64,000 nt of DNA, taken from DATKUC01 sp964577375 (GTDB lineage Bacteria; Spirochaetota; Spirochaetia; DSM-27196; DATKUC01). Position 1 is the first letter of the stretch. Every line of letters begins with the position of its first letter. A program made the translations under genes and the position numbers. Location of the stretch: contig CAZNYW010000003.1 in NCBI GenBank assembly GCA_964577375.1, forward strand, positions 62,001 through 126,000. The letters are read 5' to 3'. The notes under the pieces were generated by a model. The model did no database searches and was not told the origin of the DNA. It saw nothing but the letters and a program-made list of their open reading frames with translations. Below, in pieces: positions 44,353 through 52,358 of the stretch.

Positions 44353-45096
44353 CTATTCTCCCTTTGCCTTGACGCTTCCGAGACCCGACACCTCGATGTT
44401 CTGCGAAGAAACCGTTCCGTAGTAGTCGACCTTACCCACACCGTGCAGGTGGCCGGAAAGATTTCCGCCGTTCATCGTCAGGACTATCTGGCTGGCGCCT
44501 GCGACCTCCACGACCGCATTGGTGACAGTGCTCGCTTTGAAGTTCACATCAGCCGCGCCCGCGGTATTGACTGCGAGGTTCTCAACCCGGTTGCCGCTGC
44601 CTGTGACACTTCCCGCCCCCGATATGGAGAGCACGAGCGAAGGCTCGATAAAGCCCTCGATGGTCGCTTTCACCCCGCCCCGCAGGTCCACCTTGTTCAC
44701 CACCGGTGTGACCACGGTCGCGGTCAGCTTGCCCTGGAGCAGCCTCACCTCGTGTGTCAGACTTATCGTGACAGTCCCTCCCTGCGAATCGACGCTCACG
44801 TCCTTCATTACGTCGCTCGGGGCATTCACCATCACGGACGCCTTCTCCCCGTACGTGAGACTGACCTGCCATCCGCCTTCGACGACGAGCGCGCGCAGGC
44901 CCTCGATAGGGAATGACTTCGAGATCTCGCTCCCGCTTCCCGAGGCGGACGTACCGCCTATTGCCTCGTTCGTAACCCGTTCAACGGCAGGCTTCACCTT
45001 CTGTACGAAGATGTAGCGTCCCGCTACGATCATGACGCCGATTACGATCACGATCCCGACGACACTGAAAATGAGAACTCGCTTCTGCGCATCCAT
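44353..45096 (-). CDS. GIN-domain (DUF2807) membrane-anchored protein
   Basis: Single N-terminal transmembrane helix (residues ~7-27), then a beta-helical DUF2807 domain with the usual repeats: VDLRGGVKATIEG, SISGAGSVTGSGN, NTAGAADVNFKAS and VAGASQIVLT. Exported, probably envelope-associated; biochemical role unknown. Two adjacent ATG codons exist; I chose the second (45096) because GGAG lies six bases before it. It has a strong promoter (TTGATA/TATATT). Confidence 0.85.
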   Translation of the reverse strand: MDAQKRVLIFSVVGIVIVIGVMIVAGRYIFVQKVKPAVERVTNEAIGGTSASGSGSEISKSFPIEGLRALVVEGGWQVSLTYGEKASVMVNAPSDVMKDVSVDSQGGTVTISLTHEVRLLQGKLTATVVTPVVNKVDLRGGVKATIEGFIEPSLVLSISGAGSVTGSGNRVENLAVNTAGAADVNFKASTVTNAVVEVAGASQIVLTMNGGNLSGHLHGVGKVDYYGTVSSQNIEVSGLGSVKAKGE

Positions 45097-45128
45097 CATC
45101 TGCTCCGGGGAGGTACTCGGATAGCTCC

Positions 45129-45157
45129 AATATATTGCCCGCGCGGGCTATTATCAA
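45129..45157 (-). promoter_or_regulatory. Promoter for the GIN-domain operon
   Basis: Minus strand TTGATA (45157-45152), 17-bp spacer, TATATT (45134-45129); 5/6 matches in both hexamers. Leader of about 25 nt with a Shine-Dalgarno. Confidence 0.75.
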
Positions 45158-45168
45158 CTGCCGGAGAA

Positions 45169-45197
45169 TTGGCGAACGGGTCGGTAAGGGCTAAACT
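45169..45197 (+). promoter_or_regulatory. Promoter for the OmpA-like gene, leaderless type
   Basis: TTGGCG (45169-45174), 17-bp spacer, TAAACT (45192-45197). The ATG at 45205 is seven bases downstream with no ribosome site. Back-to-back with the GIN-domain promoter. Confidence 0.5.
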
Positions 45198-45204
45198 CGA
45201 TGCT

Positions 45205-46632
45205 ATGATCCGCGTTCTACTGCTGCCAATATTGTTGTTTTCGGGGATCGGGATCGGGGCCGTCTGGCCGCAACAGCCTCTGCGGATCATCGTCAGGGAG
45301 GAGCTCAGCACCCACCTCGGCAGCCGCTACCTGGGTCACATCTATCGTGAAACGCGTGCCGCGCTCCGGGAAGACGATGGAAGCATGGTCGGCGAGGTTT
45401 ATCGGCTCGAGCAGACGCTGACGAACTCCAGCCGGAACGCCCATCAGGTGGAACGCAGCGAAACGATTCGGTTCGGGGCCGACGCCGGCGGCGTTCCTCT
45501 TGCGATCCGGTTTCCCAGGGACCCCGAACAGGGCACAGACCACTGGCCGTTTCCCTATGCAGAGTTTCCGCAGCTGCCCGCCACGCTACCCGGCCCGGGA
45601 GGGAACTGGGAAGCTCAGTCAACCTACTACGCGGATCCTCTGAATTCCGGAAATCCGATCCGGATTCCCTTTGCCTGCAGGTACACATTCGTACGCATGA
45701 TGGATTTCCAGGGCGAAAAGGTGTACGAGATTACGGGTCAGTTCGCGGTTCGGCGCGGCGCGATTGGAGGTTCCGCCGGAAAGACAGCGTCAGCCGGACC
45801 GTTTGTGTCCGGCCGCCACACCGTCACGATACTTGTCGCGGTCGACGGGACCGGAATTCGGCTGATTCGGGACCTCGTCGACGAGCAGTACCGGTATCCC
45901 CCAGGCACCGACCTCAGCGCGGCGCTCCCGCAGGCTTCCGGTCCGCTGGATTCCGGAACGAACATCCCTACCCCGAACTCGCCGTCTCCGGAGACGCTTC
46001 GTTTTTCCGGGTTCCTGCTAGCGTGGTTCACCCCCACTGCACCGCTCGACCGAGGGCTGATCGCGACATCTGCAGCGAGGGAGCTCGGGACACCGGAGAG
46101 TTCCGACGCAGGAGGGGCTCCCGCCGCCGGCGGTCCCTCCGCTCCGGTCGGTGCACTCGCACCGAGCGGGCCGCCGGCACTGAACGAGCCGCCTGCACGG
46201 AACAGGCCCGCTGCAGCAGGCGGGACTGCGGGGGCTGCCGCCGCAGCGAGCCAGGTTCCGGACGTGTCGGTGGACAACCGCCCCGACGGCGTGCGCATCA
46301 CCCTCTCCAACGTGCACTTTCTACCGGACCGCGCGGAGGTGGTTCCGGCCGACGCCAGCCGGCTCTCCCGGATTGCCGCCGTTCTCAAGAGCGTGCCCGA
46401 CCGCACGATCAGAGTGATCGGCTACACCGCCGACGTAGGCAATCCGGCGGGACAGAAGACGCTTTCGGCCGAAAGGGCGAGGGCAGTCGTGGATTACCTG
46501 GTAAAGGCCGGCATACCGGCTTCACGATTCATCTATGAAGGCCGGGGCGCAGCCGATCCCGTTGCCGACAACAGCTCCGAGAGCGGGCGGTCGAAAAACC
46601 GGCGGGTCGAGATCACGATCCTTCAGGATTAG
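45205..46632 (+). CDS. Exported protein with C-terminal OmpA peptidoglycan-binding domain
   Basis: 475 residues: signal peptide (1-22), a beta-rich N-terminal domain of unknown family (~25-270), an Ala/Pro/Gly-rich linker (~290-350) and an OmpA/MotB domain (~370-475) with HFLPDRAEVVPADASRL, IRVIGYTADVGNPAGQKTLSAERARAV and SKNRRVEI. It likely anchors the envelope to peptidoglycan. I use the ATG at 45205, which gives a clean signal peptide; an upstream in-frame TTG overlaps the promoter. Confidence 0.85.
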   Translation: MIRVLLLPILLFSGIGIGAVWPQQPLRIIVREELSTHLGSRYLGHIYRETRAALREDDGSMVGEVYRLEQTLTNSSRNAHQVERSETIRFGADAGGVPLAIRFPRDPEQGTDHWPFPYAEFPQLPATLPGPGGNWEAQSTYYADPLNSGNPIRIPFACRYTFVRMMDFQGEKVYEITGQFAVRRGAIGGSAGKTASAGPFVSGRHTVTILVAVDGTGIRLIRDLVDEQYRYPPGTDLSAALPQASGPLDSGTNIPTPNSPSPETLRFSGFLLAWFTPTAPLDRGLIATSAARELGTPESSDAGGAPAAGGPSAPVGALAPSGPPALNEPPARNRPAAAGGTAGAAAAASQVPDVSVDNRPDGVRITLSNVHFLPDRAEVVPADASRLSRIAAVLKSVPDRTIRVIGYTADVGNPAGQKTLSAERARAVVDYLVKAGIPASRFIYEGRGAADPVADNSSESGRSKNRRVEITILQD

Positions 46633-46700
46633 GCGCGGTTGACCGCAGCTGCCAATCCTGACATAGTAGTCACTGCAGCGCAGCGGGGTGAACTACAGTC

Positions 46701-47495
46701 ATGCCAACTATTCGAAAATTCGGATTCGATCGCAGCAGCATCAGTCTCCTTGCCGCGCTGACCTACGCCGGGCTGGCGATGGTGCTTTTCACCTACCTCG
46801 TCCCACCGCTTCTGACACCGAAAATGGCAGCATCGATACCCTTGCTCGGGAGTCTTCCCGGAGACCTGCCCGGCTACGTCACTCGATTCATCCTGTCGTT
46901 TCTCCTGCTGGGGGTGGGCGCTTTGATATCGGCGCGCCTCTTCGGCTGGGACCGCCGGGACCTCGGTCTGGTGGGTGCGGGAGGGTTTCTTCGGAGCCGC
47001 CTTTTTCTGATATTCCTTGCCGCCGCGGTCATCATCGGCTTCCTGAGCGCCTATTCTCCGGACCTGTTCCGGTTTTATCCCTACTCGCACACGCTTCTTG
47101 CACTCAGCGTGACCGAGTCCGGGTGGTTCTTTCTCCTGCATCTGTGCAGCTACTTCATCTTCTACTACATCCCCTGGGAGCTGTTCTTCCGGGGATTCCT
47201 GATTCTGCCCTTTGTTCACGCATTCGAGAGAGCTTCCCCGGCGCCCACGTCCAGGGGGCTCCTGATGGTAATTGCGAGCTTTCAGATAATTCCCTCCGCA
47301 CTGCTTCATTTCGGACATCCGGTCTCCGAGACTGCATCCGCCGTGCTTTTCGGACTGCTCGCGGCGTGGCTTGTCTGCCGGACACGCTCAATCCTTCCCG
47401 GGCTTCTGTTGCACGCGACGATCGGGCTGTGCCTCGACACCGGCATTCTGCTGCGAACCATCGGTGTGCTTCCGGGACTCACGGGCACGATGTGA
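46701..47495 (+). CDS. CPBP-family intramembrane metalloprotease
   Basis: Polytopic membrane protein of 264 residues with about eight hydrophobic helices. The CAAX-protease-type motif reads WELFFRGF (normally EExxxR; the first Glu is replaced by Trp here) and the second motif, FxxxH, appears in ALLHFGHPVSETASAVLFGL. The altered first motif leaves catalytic activity uncertain. Twelve bases separate it from the extended SDR gene downstream, so the two are probably co-transcribed. Confidence 0.75.
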   Translation: MPTIRKFGFDRSSISLLAALTYAGLAMVLFTYLVPPLLTPKMAASIPLLGSLPGDLPGYVTRFILSFLLLGVGALISARLFGWDRRDLGLVGAGGFLRSRLFLIFLAAAVIIGFLSAYSPDLFRFYPYSHTLLALSVTESGWFFLLHLCSYFIFYYIPWELFFRGFLILPFVHAFERASPAPTSRGLLMVIASFQIIPSALLHFGHPVSETASAVLFGLLAAWLVCRTRSILPGLLLHATIGLCLDTGILLRTIGVLPGLTGTM

Positions 47496-47507
47496 GAGGA
47501 GCTGCGG

Positions 47508-48563
47508 GTGGCTGAGCGAAGCTCTGAAAGGGTACTGGTAACGGGCGCCTCCGGATTCATCGGAGGGCACATCGCAGGAGAGCTCGCGCGCAGGGGCTAT
47601 CAGGTGAGGGCCGCATACCGTCGCAGGCAGATGCCGCCGCGACTCGCGCAGCTTGCTGAGCAGGGCGTAGAGGCGCTCAGGATCGATCTCACTGCCCCGA
47701 AGAGCGCTGACGACGGGGTCGGGGCGATTCCGGAAGCGCTCGAAGGCGTTGATGCGGTGGTTCACGTGGCGGCACTTGCAGGCGATTGGGGCCCCCTCGA
47801 GCTCTACGAGCGTCAGAATTACGATGCCACGGTCGAGCTGCTCGACGCCGCGCGATCGGCAGGCTGCCGGAAGTTCGTGTTTACAAGCTCCATCGCCGTG
47901 CACGGCTTCGGACCACACGACGGGACAACCGAAGAGGGACCCTACTATCCGCCAATTGTTCCCTATCAGATCACCAAGAAGATGGCGGAAGATTTCGTTC
48001 TCGCGGAAAATGGAAAGGACATCGCTACCACGGCGATCCGGCCCGGGAATGTCACGGGTCCCGGAGATACTTCGACCATGTTTCCCATGTTCGAAGCGAT
48101 GCAGCGCGGACTCAGGGGCACGGTGAACAGGGGCAGGAGCCTCACCTGTCCGGTTTTCGTCGGCGACGTGGCCGACGCGCATATCCGGGCACTGGAGAAT
48201 CCGGCCGCGGATGGTCTTGCATTTAATATCACCAGTGGGGAGCGGGTAGACTGGGCCGAGTACACCGCCTACGCCTGCAAGGCGCTCGGGCTGCCCGAGC
48301 CTTCGCTCAACATACCGCTGGGGCCCGCATTCGCCATTGCCCGCTTCCTCGAGGCCGTATATCATCTGTTCAGGATAAAAAACGCGCCGACGCTCACGCT
48401 CTACCGCATAAGCCAGGTTGCGTACGACTACTCCTTTTCGATTGAACGTGCCCGGAGGGTCCTCGGCTTCGAGCCCCGCGTCGGGTGGAAAGAGGCAGTC
48501 ACCCTCGCTGCGGAAGACTTCCTCCGCCGCAGCCAGAACGGAGATACCGGAAAGAACAGATGA
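47508..48563 (+). CDS. NAD(P)-dependent epimerase/dehydratase (extended SDR)
   Basis: Extended SDR of 351 residues. N-terminal cofactor motif TGASGFIGG (residues 12-20), catalytic YQITK near residue 153 with the upstream TSS, and a C-terminal substrate domain. Overall pattern resembles 3-beta-HSD/ceramide-reductase-like enzymes more than sugar epimerases. GTG start with GAGGAG upstream; four-base overlap with the YbhN gene. In Caulobacter an extended SDR acts as a ceramide reductase beside serine palmitoyltransferase; the nearby alpha-oxoamine synthase makes a similar role attractive but unproven. Confidence 0.8.
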   Translation: MAERSSERVLVTGASGFIGGHIAGELARRGYQVRAAYRRRQMPPRLAQLAEQGVEALRIDLTAPKSADDGVGAIPEALEGVDAVVHVAALAGDWGPLELYERQNYDATVELLDAARSAGCRKFVFTSSIAVHGFGPHDGTTEEGPYYPPIVPYQITKKMAEDFVLAENGKDIATTAIRPGNVTGPGDTSTMFPMFEAMQRGLRGTVNRGRSLTCPVFVGDVADAHIRALENPAADGLAFNITSGERVDWAEYTAYACKALGLPEPSLNIPLGPAFAIARFLEAVYHLFRIKNAPTLTLYRISQVAYDYSFSIERARRVLGFEPRVGWKEAVTLAAEDFLRRSQNGDTGKNR

Positions 48564-49636
48564 TCGGGCAGATAGACAAGGATCACGGTCCTTCAATACG
48601 CAATATCCTCAAGTACATCGTAATCGTCATAGTGATCGGCCTGGCAGTCAATCTGCTGATTGCGTTTCTGATGGATTCAAAGGCGGTCTTTGCCGCGCTG
48701 GGCCGCATCCGCGTGTCCTACCTGGCGATTCCCTTCGCATGTTATCTGATGGTGAACATCATCGATTCGTTCCGGACTGTTCTGGTCGCCCGCCAGTTCG
48801 GCGCGCGTGTTCCGCTGCTTCAGGCATTCTACAACAGCGTCATCGGCGTGCTGTTCAACAATCTCACACCGATGGGCGCCGGCGGCCAGCCCTTTCAGAT
48901 CTATCATCTACAGCAGCAGGGGCTGAACACGCGGATCGCGACAAACATAATCCTCTCGCGCTTCGTCGAAAACGCGATGGTTCTGATGTTGATTCTCGTC
49001 CTCGCGACTCCGGTTATCATCCAGATATCCCAGTCGTTCGCCATCGGCGGCGTGGTGATGCTGCTGGGTCTTCTCGTGACCTTCGTCTTCGCCTTCTTCT
49101 TCCTCGCGGCGCTCATAAAACCCAATCTGATCGGTCGGTTCGCGATGTTCATTCGCAAGAACTTCATCGGGCGCTGGATTTCCCGCATCAGCCGCAGGCC
49201 CGACTGGGCGGAAGACCTGGTCACCTGGTCCGTGCAGCTCCGGGAAGAGGTTCACTTCCTGTGGACTGAGAAGCTGTGGGTGATGTCGTTCGATACCTTT
49301 CTCGGCATCATCAATCTGCTGCTTCAGGTCACGAGCCTCTACTACGTCATCGTTGTAGTGGTAGGTATAACACCAAGCTATATCGATGTGCTCATGGCCT
49401 ACGTGGTGATCTGGCAGGTTGTCTTCTATATTCCCACTCCCGGAGCCAGCGGAAGCGTAGAAGGTGCGTTTGCCATGGTCTACAGCGAAATAACCCACAG
49501 CCCCGAGCTCACCTTCATTTCGATCGTCGTGTGGCGCTTTGCCACCTATTACCTTCACATATTCTTCGGGTCGATAGTGCTGTTCTCATATCTTCGGACG
49601 AGAAACCGGCAGCCTCAGCCCGCCAGTCCCGAATGA
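48560..49636 (+). CDS. YbhN/UPF0104 family membrane protein
   Basis: Polytopic protein of 358 residues with about eight transmembrane helices, matching the lysylphosphatidylglycerol-synthase TM-region/YbhN family. Conserved features include FNNLTPMGAGGQPFQIYHL (about residue 95) and the C-terminal YIPTPGASGSVEG. Members are lipid flippases or lipid-modifying membrane proteins. The ATG at 48560 overlaps the upstream stop (ATGA). It may move the lipid product of the neighbouring cluster, by context only. Confidence 0.85.
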   Translation: MIGQIDKDHGPSIRNILKYIVIVIVIGLAVNLLIAFLMDSKAVFAALGRIRVSYLAIPFACYLMVNIIDSFRTVLVARQFGARVPLLQAFYNSVIGVLFNNLTPMGAGGQPFQIYHLQQQGLNTRIATNIILSRFVENAMVLMLILVLATPVIIQISQSFAIGGVVMLLGLLVTFVFAFFFLAALIKPNLIGRFAMFIRKNFIGRWISRISRRPDWAEDLVTWSVQLREEVHFLWTEKLWVMSFDTFLGIINLLLQVTSLYYVIVVVVGITPSYIDVLMAYVVIWQVVFYIPTPGASGSVEGAFAMVYSEITHSPELTFISIVVWRFATYYLHIFFGSIVLFSYLRTRNRQPQPASPE

Positions 49637-50373
49637 TAGCCGCAATCAAACTGGTGCAGCGTTACCGCGGCAGGTCTGAAGCTCGTGCACAGACAGCCGA
49701 TGTAACCCGGCGCAACAGGGAACTCCTGAAGCTCCAGCGGCGGGAGCTCCGGGTGTCTGAGGGAGATATTCACCTCCTGGCCGCCCACGTCCAGATCCCG
49801 TATCCATTCGGCCAAACTGCCGCCGAACGATTTCACCGCCGCCTCCTTGCGGGTCCACAGCCGGCAGAACGCTTCGGCACGGAGAGCTTCCGGCGCCTGC
49901 AGCACCGCCTCTGCCTCGCTTGCAAGGAAGAAATGATCCATGAGGGTTTGAACGCCGTTTGGAAGACGGACCCGCTCTATATCGACGCCCAGCTCGCCGC
50001 CGCGGGAGACCGCCACCACCGCCCAGTCGTGGGAATGTGAAAGGTTGAAATGTATCTGTTCGCGGACCTTTACCTCGCCGTCCGCTACAACGTGCGGATG
50101 CGACGGTTTTCCGTTGCGGTTTCTGATCAGCCTGACATCCCGCGGATCACACGGCACGTACCACCCGAGCACCCGCCGAAATGCCGCCCGGTAGAGTGAG
50201 AAACGCTCGCGCTCGCGTGTGGAAATGTAGGAAAGCGCCTCTTCGCGCTCCCTTTCGTCAAGGTGGTCCAGGAGCGTCTCACCGCACTCGATCAACGTAG
50301 CACTGCTGAATATCCAAACCTGCACGTTGTTCTCACCAAGTTCGGAAGCCTGGGGGGGCGTGAGATGGCTCAT
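49615..50373 (-). CDS. 4'-phosphopantetheinyl transferase (Sfp type)
   Basis: Transfers phosphopantetheine from CoA to the serine of carrier proteins. The diagnostic motifs are GVDIERVRL (magnesium site) and FCRLWTRKEAAVKSFGG, with FNLSHSHDWAVVAVS before them. Length 252 fits Sfp rather than the short AcpS type, implying a dedicated role, most likely on the ACP at 53623 (Ser39). It overlaps the YbhN gene tail-to-tail by 22 bases and is divergent from the KS gene. Start ATG 50373 lies six bases after a -10; a GTG at 50325 with GGTGAG upstream is an alternative. Confidence 0.9.
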   Translation of the reverse strand: MSHLTPPQASELGENNVQVWIFSSATLIECGETLLDHLDEREREEALSYISTRERERFSLYRAAFRRVLGWYVPCDPRDVRLIRNRNGKPSHPHVVADGEVKVREQIHFNLSHSHDWAVVAVSRGGELGVDIERVRLPNGVQTLMDHFFLASEAEAVLQAPEALRAEAFCRLWTRKEAAVKSFGGSLAEWIRDLDVGGQEVNISLRHPELPPLELQEFPVAPGYIGCLCTSFRPAAVTLHQFDCGYHSGLAG

Positions 50374-50379
50374 TGTTCA

Positions 50380-50408
50380 ACTATCGTGCATGGAGGCCGA
50401 CTTGTAAA
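50380..50408 (-). promoter_or_regulatory. Promoter for the PPTase gene, leaderless type
   Basis: Minus strand TTTACA (50408-50403, 5/6), 17-bp spacer, GATAGT (50385-50380, 4/6), then six bases to ATG 50373; no ribosome site. Confidence 0.5.
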
Positions 50409-50433
50409 GGTCAAAATGGCCCCGGAGCGCATT

Positions 50434-50453
50434 TCAACAATATTGGCACCACT
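50434..50453. promoter_or_regulatory. 20-bp motif shared with 41840-41859
   Basis: TCAACAATATTGGCACCACT between the divergent PPTase and KS promoters, identical to the copy downstream of the E1-lipoyl-KASIII fusion gene. Its location between two promoters suits a shared operator. Confidence 0.5.
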
Positions 50454-50462
50454 GCAAACGGC

Positions 50463-50491
50463 TTGACAACCGCGGCTTTAGGCTGTTTTAT
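50463..50491 (+). promoter_or_regulatory. Promoter for the FabF-type KS gene
   Basis: TTGACA (50463-50468, perfect), 17-bp spacer, TTTTAT (50486-50491). Leader of about 42 nt to GTG 50539, with AAGGA upstream. Confidence 0.65.
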
Positions 50492-50538
50492 GGAGCCTGC
50501 AGAACACGCCAACTATTCCAACCCAAAAAGGACTGACA

Positions 50539-51819
50539 GTGGCACAGCACACAATAGAATATCGGCGTCCAACGGGCGATCGGCGGGTAGTCATTACCGG
50601 TCTTGGCACCCTCAATCCATTGGGAAAGTCGGTTCCCGAATTCTGGGCAAACCTGGAGGCCGGCAAGAGCGGAGTGCGCCGCTCAAGAAATGTTGATCTT
50701 GGAGATTTCGGGGTTCAAATATCGGCGGAGGTCGACCTGCCCGGGAACCTGCCCGAATACTTCACCTCGAAGAAGATGCTGCGCAGGCTGGACCGCTTCG
50801 TCGTCCTTTGTCAGGTAGCTGGTGTTCAGGCGGTACGGGACAGCGGTCTAGACGTCGGAAAGAATCCGTTTCGATACGGGGTCATTGTCGGATCGGGAGT
50901 CGGCGGGCTCGGCGCCCACATGGACAACATTCCGCGAATGCTCCAGACCGGCCTTTCCAACGGTTCGCCCTTCTACATCGTAAACGCTATTCCCAATACC
51001 GGAAGCGCCTTTCTCTCGCAGGAAATGGGACTTATGGGACCCTCCTTCTCGGTGAATTCGGCCTGCGCATCCGGCAATCACGCGATAGGTATCGCCGCGA
51101 TGATGGTTCGAAGCGGCATGGCCGATGCGATGTTCGCGGGTGGTTGCGAAGCGGTAGCAAACCAGATCGGCATCGGCGCGTTTGGGAACATCATGGCGCT
51201 TTCGACCCGCAACGATTCGCCAGAGACTGCGAGCCGGCCCTTCGACCGTGACCGAAACGGTTTTGTCCTCGGCGAGGGCGCGTCGGTGCTCTGCCTGGAG
51301 GCGCTCGAGCACGCTATCAAACGGGGCGCACGGATCTATGCCGAGCTCACCGGAATCGGGTTCACCAGCGACGCGCACGACCTCGTTGCGCCGCATCCGG
51401 AGGCGGCCGGCGCGGTGGAGTGCATACGCTCGGCCATCGCCGACGCGCACCTTTCCACCGAGTCCATCAACCTGATCAACTGTCACGGTACCTCCACGCT
51501 GATGGGAGACCGCGTAGAAAGCGTGGCCATCAATAAGGCGCTTGGTGCCCACGCGTCGAAGACACTCGCACACAGCACAAAATCGATGATCGGACACCTT
51601 CTGGGCGGAGCGAGCTCCACCGAGGCGCTTGCGGCGATTCTTGCGATTCACGGGGGTATCGTTCATCCTTCGATAAATGTCTTCAATCAGGATCCCGAGG
51701 TTCGGCTCAACGTGGTGAAGGAGACGATGAAGACCAGGGCGATCAAACACGTGCTGTCGAATGCGTTCGGTTTCGGCGGACATAATGCCGCGATTGTCCT
51801 CTCGCGGTTCGAAGACTAG
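50539..51819 (+). CDS. Ketoacyl-ACP synthase II (FabF type), cluster KS 1
   Basis: Elongating condensing enzyme of 426 residues with the full catalytic set: Cys176 (SACASGNHA), His316 (NCHGTSTLMGD) and His353 (MIGHLLGGA). N-terminus RRVVITGLGTLNPLG and C-terminus NAFGFGGHNAAIVL are canonical. GTG start with AAGGA upstream. It is the only plus-strand gene of the cluster and meets the dehydratase gene tail-to-tail, the stop codons overlapping by four bases. Probably carries out chain extension with the KS at 58458. Confidence 0.92.
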   Translation: MAQHTIEYRRPTGDRRVVITGLGTLNPLGKSVPEFWANLEAGKSGVRRSRNVDLGDFGVQISAEVDLPGNLPEYFTSKKMLRRLDRFVVLCQVAGVQAVRDSGLDVGKNPFRYGVIVGSGVGGLGAHMDNIPRMLQTGLSNGSPFYIVNAIPNTGSAFLSQEMGLMGPSFSVNSACASGNHAIGIAAMMVRSGMADAMFAGGCEAVANQIGIGAFGNIMALSTRNDSPETASRPFDRDRNGFVLGEGASVLCLEALEHAIKRGARIYAELTGIGFTSDAHDLVAPHPEAAGAVECIRSAIADAHLSTESINLINCHGTSTLMGDRVESVAINKALGAHASKTLAHSTKSMIGHLLGGASSTEALAAILAIHGGIVHPSINVFNQDPEVRLNVVKETMKTRAIKHVLSNAFGFGGHNAAIVLSRFED

Positions 51820-52358
51820 AGGAACAACACCTCGCCGGCGCTCACGCTGGCCACCTTTCCATCCACCAGACACTGCCCGATCATGCTCGCGAAGTAGCCG
51901 TCGTGATGCAGAACACGGGCAATGAGCACTGCGCGAGCGCCCGGAGGCACCGGCTCGCCGTAATAGGCGCCGAGCACCCGGGTCGCGCGGACCGAAAGCT
52001 CCGCGTCGCCTGGGGGCGGCAGGGTCGTATTGTTCGATGTGAAGTAGTGGAGGCACAGGCCGAGCTGACCGACGGCCTCGATCTGAAAGGTTCCCGGGTA
52101 GATCGGGAAGCCGGGAAAGTGTCCGGCAAATACCGGGTCCCCCGGATCCATGTACTTCTCACCCGAGATCCGCAGCTCCTCGAGATCAAGCCCCGTAACC
52201 CGGTCGACGAACAGAAGCGGCGGCCGGTGCGGAAGAAGCCTCCGTACCACCTCCGGCCCGTAGTCGACCCGCGAGCGGAGCTCGTCTATCTCGAAGAGCG
52301 GCTTCTTGCGGTGGCGCCGAAGCAGTTCGACCGCCTCCGCATCCACTTCTCCGCTCAC
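51816..52358 (-). CDS. FabZ/FabA-type hotdog-fold 3-hydroxyacyl-ACP dehydratase
   Basis: Dehydrates 3-hydroxyacyl-ACP. The hotdog motif is intact: LLPHRPPLLFVDRV, then GHFPGFPIYPGTFQIEAVGQLG with catalytic His and Glu. Length 180, with an N-terminal extension of ~35 residues compared with FabZ. GTG start overlaps the stop of the alpha-oxoamine synthase by one base (TAGTG), so it is coupled. Last gene of the 11-gene operon. Confidence 0.88.
   Translation of the reverse strand: MSGEVDAEAVELLRRHRKKPLFEIDELRSRVDYGPEVVRRLLPHRPPLLFVDRVTGLDLEELRISGEKYMDPGDPVFAGHFPGFPIYPGTFQIEAVGQLGLCLHYFTSNNTTLPPPGDAELSVRATRVLGAYYGEPVPPGARAVLIARVLHHDGYFASMIGQCLVDGKVASVSAGEVLFL

Noticed and set aside
41850..50460. 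TGGCAC in the shared 20-bp motif considered as a sigma-54 -24 element
   Set aside because: No GC dinucleotide lies ten bases after the GG in either copy, so the -12 element is missing.
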